Positions 8,191 to 17,498 of a stretch of DNA of 64,000 nt are shown here, one piece after another. Position 1 is the stretch's first letter. Every line of letters begins with the position of its first letter. Below the pieces are notes generated by a model. It ran no database searches. It was given only the letters and a program-made list of their open reading frames with translations, and was not told where the DNA came from. Origin of the DNA: CBDCFV01 sp965216425 (GTDB lineage Bacteria; Chloroflexota; Dehalococcoidia; Lucifugimonadales; UBA3495); assembly GCA_965216425.1 (NCBI GenBank), contig CBDCFV010000006.1, forward strand, positions 1,178,001 through 1,242,000, given 5' to 3'. A program made the translations under genes and the position numbers.

Positions 8191-10452
8191 TTAGCGGTTC
8201 CCGCCGCCACCTGTGAACCGCCGGTCTCCTCCCTGGTGGGGTCCTCCGCCTCCAGGCCGCGGACCCCCTCGCCCGGGGCCGGGCCGGCGGTCCTGGCCGC
8301 CGCGTCCTCCGCCGCCGGGACGGGGACCGCGGTCAAAGCTGCCGGAACGGGCCGGCGGTCGTTCCGGTGTGGGGGAACCGCCGTTGTCACCGAACAGCGC
8401 GCGCCGGGACAGGTTCAGGCGGCCTTGAGAATCGATTTCCTGGATCACCACGGTGACTTCCTGTCCGATTTCCACTTCCGACTCCATGTCACCCAAGTCG
8501 CCGGAACGGACCAAGCCTTCACGTCCGGGCAAAAGTTCCACGAACACTCCAAAGCTGGTCAACCTTGTAATTTTGCCGGTGAAGATGTCTCCCACCGCCA
8601 ATTCGCGTGTAAGGCTGTCCACCTTCGCCCGCGCCTGCTCCAGCTTTGCGCCGTCGGACCCGCCTATGGTGACAGAGCCGTCGTCCTGAACGTCGATAGA
8701 GGTCCCGGTATCTTCTGAGATGCCGCGGATTACCCTCCCCCCCGGGCCGATGAGGGCGCCAATCTTTTCCACCGGGATCTTCAAGCGGATCATCTTGGGA
8801 GCGTAGGCGCTCATTTCCGTCTTGGGCTGGTCTATAACGTCGGTCATCTTTCCTAGGATGTGCAGTCTGCCGACCCTGGCTTGTTCCAACGCTTGGGTCA
8901 GGACCTCCAAAGTCAGCCCGTTGATTTTAACGTCCATCTGCAGGGCGTTGACTCCATCGGCGGTCCCGGCCACCTTGAAGTCCATGTCTCCCAGGAAGTC
9001 TTCAACCCCTTGAATGTCGCTCAACACGGCGTTCTGGCCGTTGCCGCCCATGACCAGCCCCATCGCTATACCCGCGACAGGTTTCTTGATGGGTATGCCA
9101 GCGTCCATCAACGCCAGGGTGGTGCCGCAAACGCTCCCCATCGACGTGCTGCCGTTTGAACTGAGCACCTCTGAGACCACCCTGATGGTGTAGGGGAATT
9201 CGTCTGCCGGAGGTAGGACAGGTTGGATTGCCCGTTCCGCCAAAGCCCCGTGTCCAATTTCCCGCCGCCCCGGAGAGCTGACCCGGCGCGCCTCGCCGGT
9301 GGAGAATGACGGGAAGTTGTAGTGGTGCATGAACTGTTTTTTGTCTTCCGGCGTAACGGTGTCCAACTGTTGCTGCATGGAGAGGGACCCCAAGGTAACG
9401 ATGGACAACACCTGCGTCATGCCGCGGGTGAAGAGGCCCGAGCCGTGGGTGCGGGGAAGGAGTCCTACGTCGCAGCTTATGGGCCTTATCTCGGTCAAGC
9501 CACGTCCGTCGGGGCGAATGCCCTGCTCCAGAATCCGGCGGCGCACCACCCCTTTCATAACGCCCTTGAAGCCTTCCTTGACCTTATCGGGGGCGTATTC
9601 CTCGGATAGTTGCTCCACGGCCTCGCCCTGAAGGCGATTTTCTTCTTCCTCCAACGCAATTTTATCCGGGTTTCCTTCCAGCAAAGCAGCCAATCTACCA
9701 TCGACGATAGCGTTAATTCGCGACTCCAGTTGTGCGGCCGCTTCAACATCCGTCTCCACGCTCAGCTTGGTCTTGCCGGCCTTCCCCACCAACTCGTTGA
9801 TCATGTCGATGGTTTCCAGGTCGGCTTGATGGGCCAAGCGAATGCCCTCCAGGATGACCTCTTCGGATACCTCGTCCGAACCCGCCTCGACCATGAGGAT
9901 GGCGTCGGGAGTGCTGGACAGTACCATGGTCAACTGGCTGTCGGCTATGTCCTGGTAAGTGGGGTTGACTATATATTCGCCGTTCTTGTAGGAAACCCGG
10001 GAGGAACCAACCGGGCCGTTGAACGGGATTTGAGACATGGCGAGGGCGGCTGACGTGCCAACCATCGCCAGGGTCTCCAAGGGGTTGTCCTCGTCGGCCG
10101 ACAGGACGGTGGCGGTTATCTGGATGTCGTTGTGCAGCCCCTTGGGAAAGAGGGGCCGGATGGACCGGTCTATAAGCCTGGCGGACAAAATCCCCCCTTG
10201 GCCCGGCCGCCCCTCACGGCGGAAAAAGCTGCCTGGGATTTTGCCGGCGGCGTAAAGGCGCTCTTCGTAGTCTACTGTAAGGGGAAGAAAGTCTATGTCG
10301 GCCGCACGGGGCCTGTCCGACATAACCGCCGTTACCAGTATGATGGACTCGCCGCACTGCACCGTGACTGCGCCATGGGCCTGCTCGGCCAGCCGACCGG
10401 TCTGGATGATGATTTTTTCGCGCCCGATGACGCGTTCAATGGTGATAGGCAT
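8191..10452 (-). CDS. pnp: Polyribonucleotide nucleotidyltransferase (PNPase)
   Basis: PNPase is a trimeric 3'-to-5' phosphorolytic exoribonuclease. The 753-residue product has two RNase PH-like cores, with FFRREGRPGQGG and SRRVSSPGRREIGHGALAER-type phosphate and RNA sites. A KH domain (IGALIGPGGRVIRGI, near residue 570) and an S1 domain (IFTGKITRLTSFGVFVELLPGREGL) follow. The last 60 residues form a Gly/Arg/Pro-rich tail with repeated RPGGGG and GGRGG units, beyond the usual family end. It follows rpsO with 93 bases between them, holding a strong hairpin; this gene order is conserved widely. Confidence 0.96.
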   Translation of the reverse strand: MPITIERVIGREKIIIQTGRLAEQAHGAVTVQCGESIILVTAVMSDRPRAADIDFLPLTVDYEERLYAAGKIPGSFFRREGRPGQGGILSARLIDRSIRPLFPKGLHNDIQITATVLSADEDNPLETLAMVGTSAALAMSQIPFNGPVGSSRVSYKNGEYIVNPTYQDIADSQLTMVLSSTPDAILMVEAGSDEVSEEVILEGIRLAHQADLETIDMINELVGKAGKTKLSVETDVEAAAQLESRINAIVDGRLAALLEGNPDKIALEEEENRLQGEAVEQLSEEYAPDKVKEGFKGVMKGVVRRRILEQGIRPDGRGLTEIRPISCDVGLLPRTHGSGLFTRGMTQVLSIVTLGSLSMQQQLDTVTPEDKKQFMHHYNFPSFSTGEARRVSSPGRREIGHGALAERAIQPVLPPADEFPYTIRVVSEVLSSNGSTSMGSVCGTTLALMDAGIPIKKPVAGIAMGLVMGGNGQNAVLSDIQGVEDFLGDMDFKVAGTADGVNALQMDVKINGLTLEVLTQALEQARVGRLHILGKMTDVIDQPKTEMSAYAPKMIRLKIPVEKIGALIGPGGRVIRGISEDTGTSIDVQDDGSVTIGGSDGAKLEQARAKVDSLTRELAVGDIFTGKITRLTSFGVFVELLPGREGLVRSGDLGDMESEVEIGQEVTVVIQEIDSQGRLNLSRRALFGDNGGSPTPERPPARSGSFDRGPRPGGGGRGGQDRRPGPGRGGPRPGGGGPHQGGDRRFTGGGGNR

Positions 10453-10503
10453 AGTTATACTAAGGGACCTCGCTTTATTGGGCTAGGGCAGTGGCTAGAA
10501 GTG

Positions 10504-10531
10504 AAACAACACCCTCGAAAGGGTGTTGTTT
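10504..10531 (-). promoter_or_regulatory. rpsO-pnp intergenic hairpin
   Basis: A perfect 12-base-pair stem (AAACAACACCCT with AGGGTGTTGTTT) closes on a four-base loop, TTCG when read on the coding (minus) strand. It lies 14 bases after the rpsO stop and ends on TGTTTCACTTC, a modest T tract. By comparison with the E. coli rpsO-pnp spacer it is probably an attenuating terminator and may also be an RNA-processing site. Confidence 0.7.
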
Positions 10532-10545
10532 GGTGCGCAAGATTA

Positions 10546-10812
10546 TTATCGCCTTAACCCCAACCGGGTTATCAGCGATTGGTACCGGCCAACATCCTTT
10601 TTTGTGAGGTAGTTAAGGAGTCGGCGGCGTTTAGACACTAGAGTGACAAGCCCACGCCTGGAGTGGACATCCTTTTTGTGGATGCGAAGATGATCAGTTA
10701 ACTGCTGAATCCTGGCGGTAATAATGGCTATCTGAAGTTCGGCGGAGCCGGAGTCGTTGCGGTGTAACTGGTATTCTTTAGTGATCTGCGCTCTGGTTTC
10801 ACCGTCTAGCAT
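10546..10812 (-). CDS. rpsO: 30S ribosomal protein S15
   Basis: An 88-residue protein with the complete S15 signature: DSGSAELQIAIITARIQQLT, DHLRIHKKDVHSRRGL and VSKRRRLLNYL, ending in TRLGLRR. S15 binds 16S rRNA early in assembly of the small subunit platform. The open frame runs upstream to 10884, but the ATG at 10812 gives the standard amino end (MLDGETRAQI) and is preceded by an AAGGAAAAGG stretch. It is the first gene before pnp. Confidence 0.96.
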   Translation of the reverse strand: MLDGETRAQITKEYQLHRNDSGSAELQIAIITARIQQLTDHLRIHKKDVHSRRGLVTLVSKRRRLLNYLTKKDVGRYQSLITRLGLRR

Positions 10813-10950
10813 GCGCTGCGTTTGACCTTTTCCTTCTCTTTTACGTTGCCTGCGATTATAACATAGCCCCGGCAATGGCCGCAACGCGGCCTAACAACTT
10901 CAGGACGATTGCAAAGTCTTTCCACACAATGGAATCTGTTCCCAACCCGT

Positions 10951-11274
10951 CTATCCCGCGAAAGCTGGAATCCACGGTTTCAACCTTGGCGTTCTGTTGT
11001 CTTCGGGGCGGACGGCGCGAATCAAACAACTTTGCAATTGTCCTGCTAACAACGTGGGTCGGCATTTTCATTTTCGCCATACTGTCGCTCTCCATCCTCA
11101 TCCTGAGCTTGTGCCCGTTCATGGTTCGACAAGCTCACCATGAAGGAGTCATGAGGCGTCCGGATGACAGTTGCCCCTTTCCAACTCCGGTGCTTCCGTC
11201 TTACCATACTACTTACAAACTATTTCAAGACTTGTCGCAACACCCAATCCGTCATTCCCGCGCAGGCGGGAATC
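10951..11274. repeat. Repeat-rich intergenic tract
   Basis: The 861-base gap between rpsO and the cyclo-ligase gene holds no convincing gene. It contains three kinds of dispersed palindrome: a decayed TATCCCGCG-type copy near 10951-10974; a TTCATGGT/ACCATGAA hairpin at 11118-11144; and a cleaner GTCATTCCCGC/GCGGGAATC copy at 11251-11274. The last type recurs at 24564, 24904, 24972 and 61414. The 198-codon open frame across this tract is judged spurious. Bases 11400-11600 carry several GACACA words that resemble those at 49920-50060. Confidence 0.65.
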
Positions 11275-11673
11275 TATACGCCTTGGTCAGCGACGTGGGG
11301 AAATCAGCGAGACTGATTGGTTTTGAGATAGTCTCGTACCCTGCACAGCGCTCCTGCCGCGCGGGGAATCAAATTAGAGCCCACGACGGATGCACCATGA
11401 AATCAATGACACAGAACGCACAATTCACGGAAAAATCTGCACCGAAACTGTGTCGGACCGGCCTGCAATGACACAAGCCCCTGAAAATCCAACCCCGCCT
11501 CCAAAGCTGAATGACACAGAAAGGCCCAAAACGACACAGAAATCCACCAAATTTGCCCCGTCTCCTTCCGGCATCTCTGCTCACTCTGCGGACACCCGAT
11601 TTCAAGGCATGTTCGGGAGTGGCGTGGACAACCGGATTACATCCCCAAACATCGCCGTCATGGAGGCCGCGAA

Positions 11674-12402
11674 ATGCGCAGCAAGCAGGACATACGGGAA
11701 GCCATGTGGGCCGCTATGGTGCAGGCCGGGGCGTCCCGGTCTCGTAACGTGCACGACAGAATCCCCGATTTCCACGGGTCCAAAGAGGCGGCGGACCGGG
11801 TGTCCGATCTGGCAGTCTGGCAGGCTGCCGAAGTGGTCAAAAGCAACCCGGACAGTCCTCAGCGACCTTTGCGCCAGCGGGCGCTGCAAGAGGGGAAAGT
11901 GGTGTACATGGCAGTGCCAAGGCTGAGGAGCGAGCAGTGTTTCGTCGAGTTGGACCCCATAGTGCTGGAGGCGACGCCGGCCAAGGCCGCAACTATTGCC
12001 GGGGCTTTCCGCCACGGCAGGTTGGTCTTTGTTGAGGAGATGCGGCCGGTGGACCTGGTAATATCCGGGTCGGTGGCAGTGAACCGGGGCGGGACCCGGG
12101 TAGGCAAGGGCGGAGGGTTTGCCGATTTGGAGTACGGCTTGGCGATGGCGGCAGGTATCGTGGGCCCGGACACTCCGGTGGTCACCACCGTGCACCCAAT
12201 TCAATTGCTGGAAGAGGACCTGCCTTGGACCCAGCACGACGTGCCGCTGAGCTACGTAGGCACGGCTGAAGAAGTAATCCGTTGCACCGGGGAATTGCCG
12301 CGTCCTCAGGGGATCTACTGGGATGACCTGGACGAGCGGAAGATTGCCGAGATACCTATTTTGCAGAAGCTACGGCTGGCCGACGGCGGACTCCACGCCT
12401 AA
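11674..12402 (+). CDS. 5-formyltetrahydrofolate cyclo-ligase family protein
   Basis: A 242-residue protein of the MTHFS/MTHFSD-like superfamily. The key landmark is SGSVAVNRGGTRVGKGGGFADLEYGL near residue 140, which corresponds to the GxGxGxxD nucleotide-binding loop of 5,10-methenyl-THF synthetases. The N-terminal third (REAMWAAMVQAG, WQAAEVVKSNPD) and the end (GIYWDDL) fit a longer variant than the roughly 190-residue classic enzyme. It may act in folate recycling, but family members of this length are poorly studied. A GGAGG site lies eight bases before the ATG. The 3' end overlaps the convergent Ldh-family gene by 33 bases. Confidence 0.78.
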   Translation: MRSKQDIREAMWAAMVQAGASRSRNVHDRIPDFHGSKEAADRVSDLAVWQAAEVVKSNPDSPQRPLRQRALQEGKVVYMAVPRLRSEQCFVELDPIVLEATPAKAATIAGAFRHGRLVFVEEMRPVDLVISGSVAVNRGGTRVGKGGGFADLEYGLAMAAGIVGPDTPVVTTVHPIQLLEEDLPWTQHDVPLSYVGTAEEVIRCTGELPRPQGIYWDDLDERKIAEIPILQKLRLADGGLHA

Positions 12403-13422
12403 CTCTTCCATCAACCCGCTGATCTGCTGCCAAGTCTCGTCTTCAACGAAAATGCCTTCCACTCTTCGTCCTTGTTCCGTCCGGTATTCCGGTTCGCCGG
12501 GGTAGAACACCTCTGAGAAGCCGGCCGCGGGGGGCGAATTCTTTACAAACTCGGCCAGCGCCTTCACCTCTTCCTTGAACTCGTCCAAGGGCCGGAAATG
12601 CTCCACGTTGAATACCGATATAAAGACCCCGTCGTTATGCCTGGCCAACGGGTCGATGCCAAAGCCCAAGCCCGTGAGCAAGCCTGAAAATACTTCGACC
12701 ATAAAGGACAGGCCGTAGCCCTTGTGCCCTTGGTCTGCGCCCACCGGAAGAATGGCGCCGCCGGCGCGGTAGTCTTCCGGGTTGGTGGTGGGGTTGCCAT
12801 CCTTGTCGATGATCCATCCATCGGGCACCGTTTCCCCGCGGCTGCGGGCCAAGGTGATCTTCCCGGCGGCAACGGCGCTGGTTGCCATGTCCAGCAGCAC
12901 CGGGCCTTCCATGTCGCTAGGGATGCCGATGCAGATAGGGTTGGTTCCCAACCGGCGGGCCCGCCCTCCGAAAGGCGCCACCATCTTCGGACCTGCGCCG
13001 GAGTCGGCGGTTACCAACCCGATCATCCCCTCCTCCAGCGCCATGGTGGCATAGTCTCCCAAGCGGCCGATATGGCTCTGGTAATGAATGGTCATGGCCG
13101 CAACGCCATGGACTTTGGCTTTTTCTATGGCCATGCGCATGGCCCGCTCGGTGACCACGAAACCGAAGCCCCAGTTACCGTTGATCACTGCGGTGCACGG
13201 GGCCTCTCGCTCCACCACGAAGGGCGCCCCCGGGACGATATGGCCCTTGTTGATGCGCTCGACGTATTCGGGGATATGAATTACGCCGTGAGAATCGTGG
13301 CCTACCAGGTTGGCTTTGACTTGGTGGGTCGCGACGGTCTCCGCCTCTTCGTGGGATGCGCCTTTGGCACGATAAATGTGGTAGGCAACCTTGTGCAAAT
13401 AGTCCGGCGTGTAAACGGGCAT
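12370..13422 (-). CDS. Ldh family oxidoreductase (malate/L-lactate/ureidoglycolate type)
   Basis: A member of the Ldh_2 family of NAD(P)-dependent 2-hydroxyacid dehydrogenases, distinct in fold from classical LDH. Landmarks are GHDSHGVIHIPEY near the amino end, HIGRLGDYA with the catalytic histidine, PFGGRARRLGTNPICIG for nucleotide binding, LDMATSAVAAGK, and GHKGYGLSFMVEVFSGLLTG. The frame is open to 13542, but the ATG at 13422 has a GGGAG site eight bases upstream and gives the family-typical MPVYTPDYLHK start; the 40-residue extension has neither. The substrate cannot be chosen among malate, lactate, sulfolactate or ureidoglycolate. It runs into the convergent cyclo-ligase gene. Confidence 0.88.
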   Translation of the reverse strand: MPVYTPDYLHKVAYHIYRAKGASHEEAETVATHQVKANLVGHDSHGVIHIPEYVERINKGHIVPGAPFVVEREAPCTAVINGNWGFGFVVTERAMRMAIEKAKVHGVAAMTIHYQSHIGRLGDYATMALEEGMIGLVTADSGAGPKMVAPFGGRARRLGTNPICIGIPSDMEGPVLLDMATSAVAAGKITLARSRGETVPDGWIIDKDGNPTTNPEDYRAGGAILPVGADQGHKGYGLSFMVEVFSGLLTGLGFGIDPLARHNDGVFISVFNVEHFRPLDEFKEEVKALAEFVKNSPPAAGFSEVFYPGEPEYRTEQGRRVEGIFVEDETWQQISGLMEELGVESAVGQP

Positions 13423-13563
13423 AACCGAAACTCCCTGAGCGTACTTCTTGGCCAGTTTGGCGTAGTCTATCGTCGCCGCATTTGCTTGTCCATCAGCGCC
13501 AACTCTTGCGCCCGTCCCGCCTTGTTGGTTTGTCCATGCCATGATATTCTAAATCTTACCAGA

Positions 13564-13639
13564 GCCCCCGTAGCTCAGCGGATTAGAGTGCTGGCCTCCG
13601 GAGCCAGAGACGAGAGTTCGATCCTCTCCGGGGGTACCA
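13564..13639 (+). tRNA. tRNA-Arg (anticodon CCG)
   Basis: A full cloverleaf can be drawn. The acceptor stem is GCCCCCG with CGGGGGT (one G-U pair), the D arm is TAGCTCAGCGGATTAGAG, the anticodon stem is CTGGC/GCCAG with loop CTCCGGA, and the T arm has GAGAG/CTCTC around TTCGATC. The CCA end is encoded. Anticodon CCG reads the CGG arginine codon. Confidence 0.95.
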
Positions 13640-13755
13640 CCGCCTTATCGTAGGACCTCCTCTTCTAAGTTTTTTTCATGTGTCCGGCTGTTATCGGGCA
13701 TAGGGATGTGTAAGCGGGAAGGGGGTATCAAACCGCTGACGGGTTGGTACAGCTT

Positions 13756-13893
13756 AAGGCCGGCGTCCTGGTCCTGGACGGCTTCACCCTGGACAAGCCC
13801 TATGCCCGGAGCATGGACCCAGTGACCCGCCAATGGAGCGAGAAGAACAAGAACGATCGCTTCCGGGAGACGCTGGATGCAGCCCAGGCGTGA
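13756..13893 (+). pseudogene. C-terminal fragment of a DDE transposase gene
   Basis: A 45-codon open stretch reads KAGVLVLDGFTLDKPYA, then RSMDPVTRQWSEKNK, and ends at a TGA. The VLVLDxxxLDKPYA pattern with a following WS-K-N block matches the region around an aspartate in IS701/IS4-like transposases. There is no start codon or other domain nearby, so this is a remnant. It lies 117 bases after tRNA-Arg. Confidence 0.6.
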
Positions 13894-14080
13894 GTATTCC
13901 CGCCCCTTGAAGTTGTCTTTGATACCTCGCGCGGCAACTTGAAAAACCTGAAAGTAGGCATCGTCCGGTCAGCCACTCGCCAATATCCGGTTCACCACCG
14001 TACTCCCTGAACTCAACTGCGTAAGTCCTATCCTGATTAAGATGGATGAACCCGTAAACCGGGGCTTGACGGAGTAAGCC

Positions 14081-14449
14081 ATGCCTCCACAGTTCGACGG
14101 CACAACCGGATTGCTGCTCGGGATCGGAGTGGAAAAAGTGGCAATAGCCATCCTTGTACTCATCATTGCCATCGCGTTCATCTGGTCATTCGTCAAAGTC
14201 CGGCAGTCCACACTCTACTACGACGACCGCGGACTCCCCCGTTGCAGGAAGTGCCAGGACAGCGGGAGAAACAGGTCCAAGGTCATATACTTCAAGGAAC
14301 AGGAAGCCAGGCAGGAAGCACACAAGCAAACGAACAGATACGGCAAGACGATGTACGCATATGAATCCAGCCGCTGCGGCTACTGGCACCTCTCATCCCA
14401 AGCGCCACGATCCCAGGAAAGCGCTACAACAGGCAACCGCCGCCCTTGA
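14081..14449 (+). CDS. Small membrane-anchored protein with a cysteine pair, hypothetical
   Basis: A 122-residue open frame with a strong hydrophobic helix at about residues 14-38 (VEKVAIAILVLIIAIAFIWSF), followed by a basic soluble part. The soluble part holds CRKCQ and a later YESSRCGYWHLSS, which resembles the YRCPxCGxWHL end of small zinc-ribbon proteins, though one cysteine of the second pair is a serine. The real protein may end near residue 105. No recognisable Shine-Dalgarno site precedes the ATG, and no function can be given. Confidence 0.45.
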   Translation: MPPQFDGTTGLLLGIGVEKVAIAILVLIIAIAFIWSFVKVRQSTLYYDDRGLPRCRKCQDSGRNRSKVIYFKEQEARQEAHKQTNRYGKTMYAYESSRCGYWHLSSQAPRSQESATTGNRRP

Positions 14450-14875
14450 AGCCGGCGCAAGCCGGGTGTACGCCCACACAAAACCCCGCGTCTGAATCAG
14501 GATTTCCGGGATTGCGGGAGAGAGAGCAGTGGAATTCAACCTCCGCGCTATCTGCGTCTGGCCTGCGTCGCTTCCGTGCGCATACCCCGGATAGGCAAAC
14601 AAAAGGGAAGAGAAGAATGATGGGGAACGATAGGCCGTAGAACCAGCGACGGAATCGTTTCCCCAGAGCGCGGTTATCATCACCGGAGTTTCAAAACCGG
14701 ACTATGGGAATAGCGGAGTGATGGTGAAACTCAGCCATCTACAGTAAGATAAGAGAGTGCTTTTTGCGAGGCGATGACAATAAGGTGGGAATAAGCCTTT
14801 ATGTCTCGTTACTCGAATAGTGCTCTATTGATGTCGTTGCACAATGCCGGTAAAGGTCCGGCATCGCAATTGCTC
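14450..14875. other. Gap before tRNA-Pro
   Basis: No gene or clear repeat is visible in these 426 bases. A short hairpin (ATGCCGG/CCGGCAT, about 14844-14865) sits just before tRNA-Pro and could be a terminator for a transcript entering from the left or part of the tRNA leader. Confidence 0.4.
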
Positions 14876-14950
14876 CGGGGCGTGGCCCAGTGGCAGGGTG
14901 CCTGGTTTGGGACCAGGAGGTCGGCAGTTCGAATCTGCCCGCCCCGACCA
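14876..14950 (+). tRNA. tRNA-Pro (anticodon TGG)
   Basis: The acceptor stem CGGGGCG pairs with CGCCCCG. The anticodon stem CCTGG/CCAGG holds the loop TTTGGGA, and the T arm is GGCAG/CTGCC around TTCGAAT. The CCA end is encoded. The C at position 1 and anticodon TGG are as expected for a bacterial proline tRNA. Confidence 0.95.
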
Positions 14951-15287
14951 GTTTCACACTCTAATCGATTTATGTTCATAGCTTGGCGCAGCACATTAGC
15001 CGATCATGTTGGTGACGGGTAGGCCACGCGTCAATTGGCTTGGACCCTCCTAAGGATGTCTATCTTACCCAATCCTTATCCTTTCGGACGGGCGTTGCTT
15101 CTACGCCCACATACCCAAGACAAACAGACGAACCTCCTGCCGGGCGGTGTGTCGAAAATGCGCTTAACGGCGCCGTATTCAAGTAGTAATTAACCAACGG
15201 AAGGGGTAGAATGCGCTGGCCTACAATGTGGCTCACTTGGACTTTGGGGCTCCCGACAAGATCATCACGATATACGGCGTGACCGAG

Positions 15288-17498
15288 ATGACGACAGCCA
15301 CCACCGACGCGAAGACGCTCATCGACCGGATATCCACTTATGTGTCCCCGGATATGGCGGGACTGGTTGAGCAGGCCTACGAATTCGCCGACGAATGCCA
15401 CCGTGGACAGAAACGCGTGTCCGGCGAACCCTACATAGCCCACCCTCTACAAACCGCCCTTTTCCTTGTCGACCTCCGTTTGGACGTTAATACCATTGTG
15501 GCCGCGTTGCTCCACGACGTGGTGGAAGATTGTGACGTGGCCCTTGATGAGTTGGCTTCCCGCTTCGGAACAGAAGTAGCCAAGCTGGTCGACGGCGTGA
15601 CCAAGTTGACCAAGCTGGATGTGCGTCTCCAACAATCCGGCAGCGGTCAGAGCCTTTTCGAAGAGCAGGACCATCTCTACGCTGAAAGCTTACGGAAGAT
15701 GCTGGTGGCAATGGCCGAAGACATCCGCGTGGTGTTAATCAAACTGGCCGACCGCCTCCATAACATGAGGACTCTGGACGTCCTTCCGCCGGAGAAACGT
15801 CGCCGCATCGCCCAGGAAACGCTGGACATCTACTCCCCCTTGGCCCACCGGTTGGGCATTTGGGAGATCAAGTGGCGGCTGGATGACTTGGCGTTCTTTT
15901 ATCTGGACGAAGACCGTTACCACGAGATCTCCAACATGTTGGCGGCCAAGCGTGAAGAGCGGGAGACCTACGTAGGACAGGTGGCTTCCCGTCTCCGGGA
16001 GGCAATGAAGGTTTCCAACTTGACCGGAGAGGTTGTCGGAAGGCCCAAGTCGATCTACAGCACCTACCGGAAGATGGAGCGGTACGCCGCCCAAGGCAAG
16101 GAACTCAGCGACATATACGACCTGTACGCGTTGCGAGTGTTGGTAGATTCCAAGGATGACTGTTACAAGACCTTGGGGGTAATTCATCAGCTGTGGCATC
16201 CCATTCCGGGGCAGTTCGACGATTACATTGCCAACCCCAAGGAAAATATGTATCAAGCGCTGCACACTACCGTGATATGCGACGGAGGCAGCCCGCTTGA
16301 GGTGCAGATAAAGACCTACGAACTGCACGAAATCGCTGAATATGGAGTCGCCGCCCACTGGCGCTACAAGGAAGGCCGTGCCAACGACCTGCGATTTGAA
16401 GAAAAAATGACCTGGTTGCGCCAAGTGCTCGATTGGCAACGGGAGATGGCCGCGACCGACGAGTTTATCGAATCTGTCAAGCAGGACATATTCCAGGACC
16501 AAGTGTTCGTTTACACTCCCAAAGGGGCCATTGTGGAGTTGACCGCCGGGTCGACTCCTATAGACTTCGGCTACAAGATTCACACCGATTTGGGCCATCG
16601 TTGCATTGGGGCCAAGGTCAACGGTCGGCTGGTGTCCCTGGATACCAAGCTGCAAAACGGTGACACCGTAGAGGTATTGGCCTCCAAGTTAGACCGGGGT
16701 CCCAGCTTGGACTGGCTTAACCCCAACCGCGGGTATGTAGGTTCTGCCAGCGCCAGGCAAAAGGTGCGATTGTGGTTCCGTCGCCAAGCCCGCAGCGCCA
16801 ATATCCAGCGAGGCCGCGAGTTGCTGCGTCGCGAACTCCGGCGGCTTAATCAACGATTGGACGACGCGGAAGTCCTGTCATTGTGCAACTACGACAATAT
16901 GGAAGAGCTCCTGGCTAACTTGGGCTCCGGTGGTATCACTGAAACCCAGGTTGGATACCGGCTTGCGCAAGCCCGCCAGGAACCATTATCGCCCATAGTA
17001 GGAGGCAAACCCAAGCTGGCCCTGTCCAGCCCGGGGTCCGGCATCTCCGTATTGGGTGTAGGGGATCTTTTGACTCGGATGGCGCCTTGTTGCAATCCCA
17101 TACCCGGCGACTCGATTACCGGCTTTGTGACCAGGGCCCGGGGTGTTACGGTCCACAAGCAGGGATGCTCGAATTTGGCGAACGAGGACGAACCGGAGCG
17201 GATAGTTCACGTGGACTGGGGAACAACCTACGAACTTTACCCTGTGAGAATCCGTGTAACGGCCTACGACCGGGTGGGGCTTCTAAGAGACGTTACTTCT
17301 GCGGTATCGGCTGAGGACGTAAACATCGCTTCGGTGGTCACCAAAGAGCACCCGGACGGCACCGTGACCATGGAACTTACCATTTACACCAAGAACCTGG
17401 AACAGCTTGGCAGACTTTTCGCCAAACTCGAGGGTGTCAGGAGTATCATCGACGTAACCCGGGACCGCTCCACGATCCCACTCCTTACGCCAAACTAG
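15288..17498 (+). CDS. rel: Bifunctional (p)ppGpp synthetase/hydrolase, Rel/SpoT family
   Basis: This protein makes and degrades the alarmone (p)ppGpp. Domains in order are: an HD hydrolase domain with GEPYIAHPLQTA and ALLHDVVEDCD; a synthetase domain with GRPKSIYSTYRKM, DIYDLYALRVLVDS and NPKENMYQALHTTV; a TGS domain (VFVYTPKGAIVELTAGSTPIDFGYKIH); a zinc-finger-like region with APCCNPIPGDSITGF and a later HKQGC; and a C-terminal ACT domain (VRIRVTAYDRVGLLRDVTS). Both catalytic halves look intact. I chose ATG 15288; a GTG at 15228 is in frame but its nearest purine-rich site lies about 19 bases upstream. The length, near 736 residues, is normal. Confidence 0.93.
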   Translation: MTTATTDAKTLIDRISTYVSPDMAGLVEQAYEFADECHRGQKRVSGEPYIAHPLQTALFLVDLRLDVNTIVAALLHDVVEDCDVALDELASRFGTEVAKLVDGVTKLTKLDVRLQQSGSGQSLFEEQDHLYAESLRKMLVAMAEDIRVVLIKLADRLHNMRTLDVLPPEKRRRIAQETLDIYSPLAHRLGIWEIKWRLDDLAFFYLDEDRYHEISNMLAAKREERETYVGQVASRLREAMKVSNLTGEVVGRPKSIYSTYRKMERYAAQGKELSDIYDLYALRVLVDSKDDCYKTLGVIHQLWHPIPGQFDDYIANPKENMYQALHTTVICDGGSPLEVQIKTYELHEIAEYGVAAHWRYKEGRANDLRFEEKMTWLRQVLDWQREMAATDEFIESVKQDIFQDQVFVYTPKGAIVELTAGSTPIDFGYKIHTDLGHRCIGAKVNGRLVSLDTKLQNGDTVEVLASKLDRGPSLDWLNPNRGYVGSASARQKVRLWFRRQARSANIQRGRELLRRELRRLNQRLDDAEVLSLCNYDNMEELLANLGSGGITETQVGYRLAQARQEPLSPIVGGKPKLALSSPGSGISVLGVGDLLTRMAPCCNPIPGDSITGFVTRARGVTVHKQGCSNLANEDEPERIVHVDWGTTYELYPVRIRVTAYDRVGLLRDVTSAVSAEDVNIASVVTKEHPDGTVTMELTIYTKNLEQLGRLFAKLEGVRSIIDVTRDRSTIPLLTPN

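Noticed and set aside
10875..11471. A 198-codon plus-strand open frame with a hydrophobic stretch
   Set aside because: It runs through three kinds of dispersed palindromes, has no ribosome site, and its translation shows typical repeat-derived words (MVRQAHHEG, SRAGGNL).
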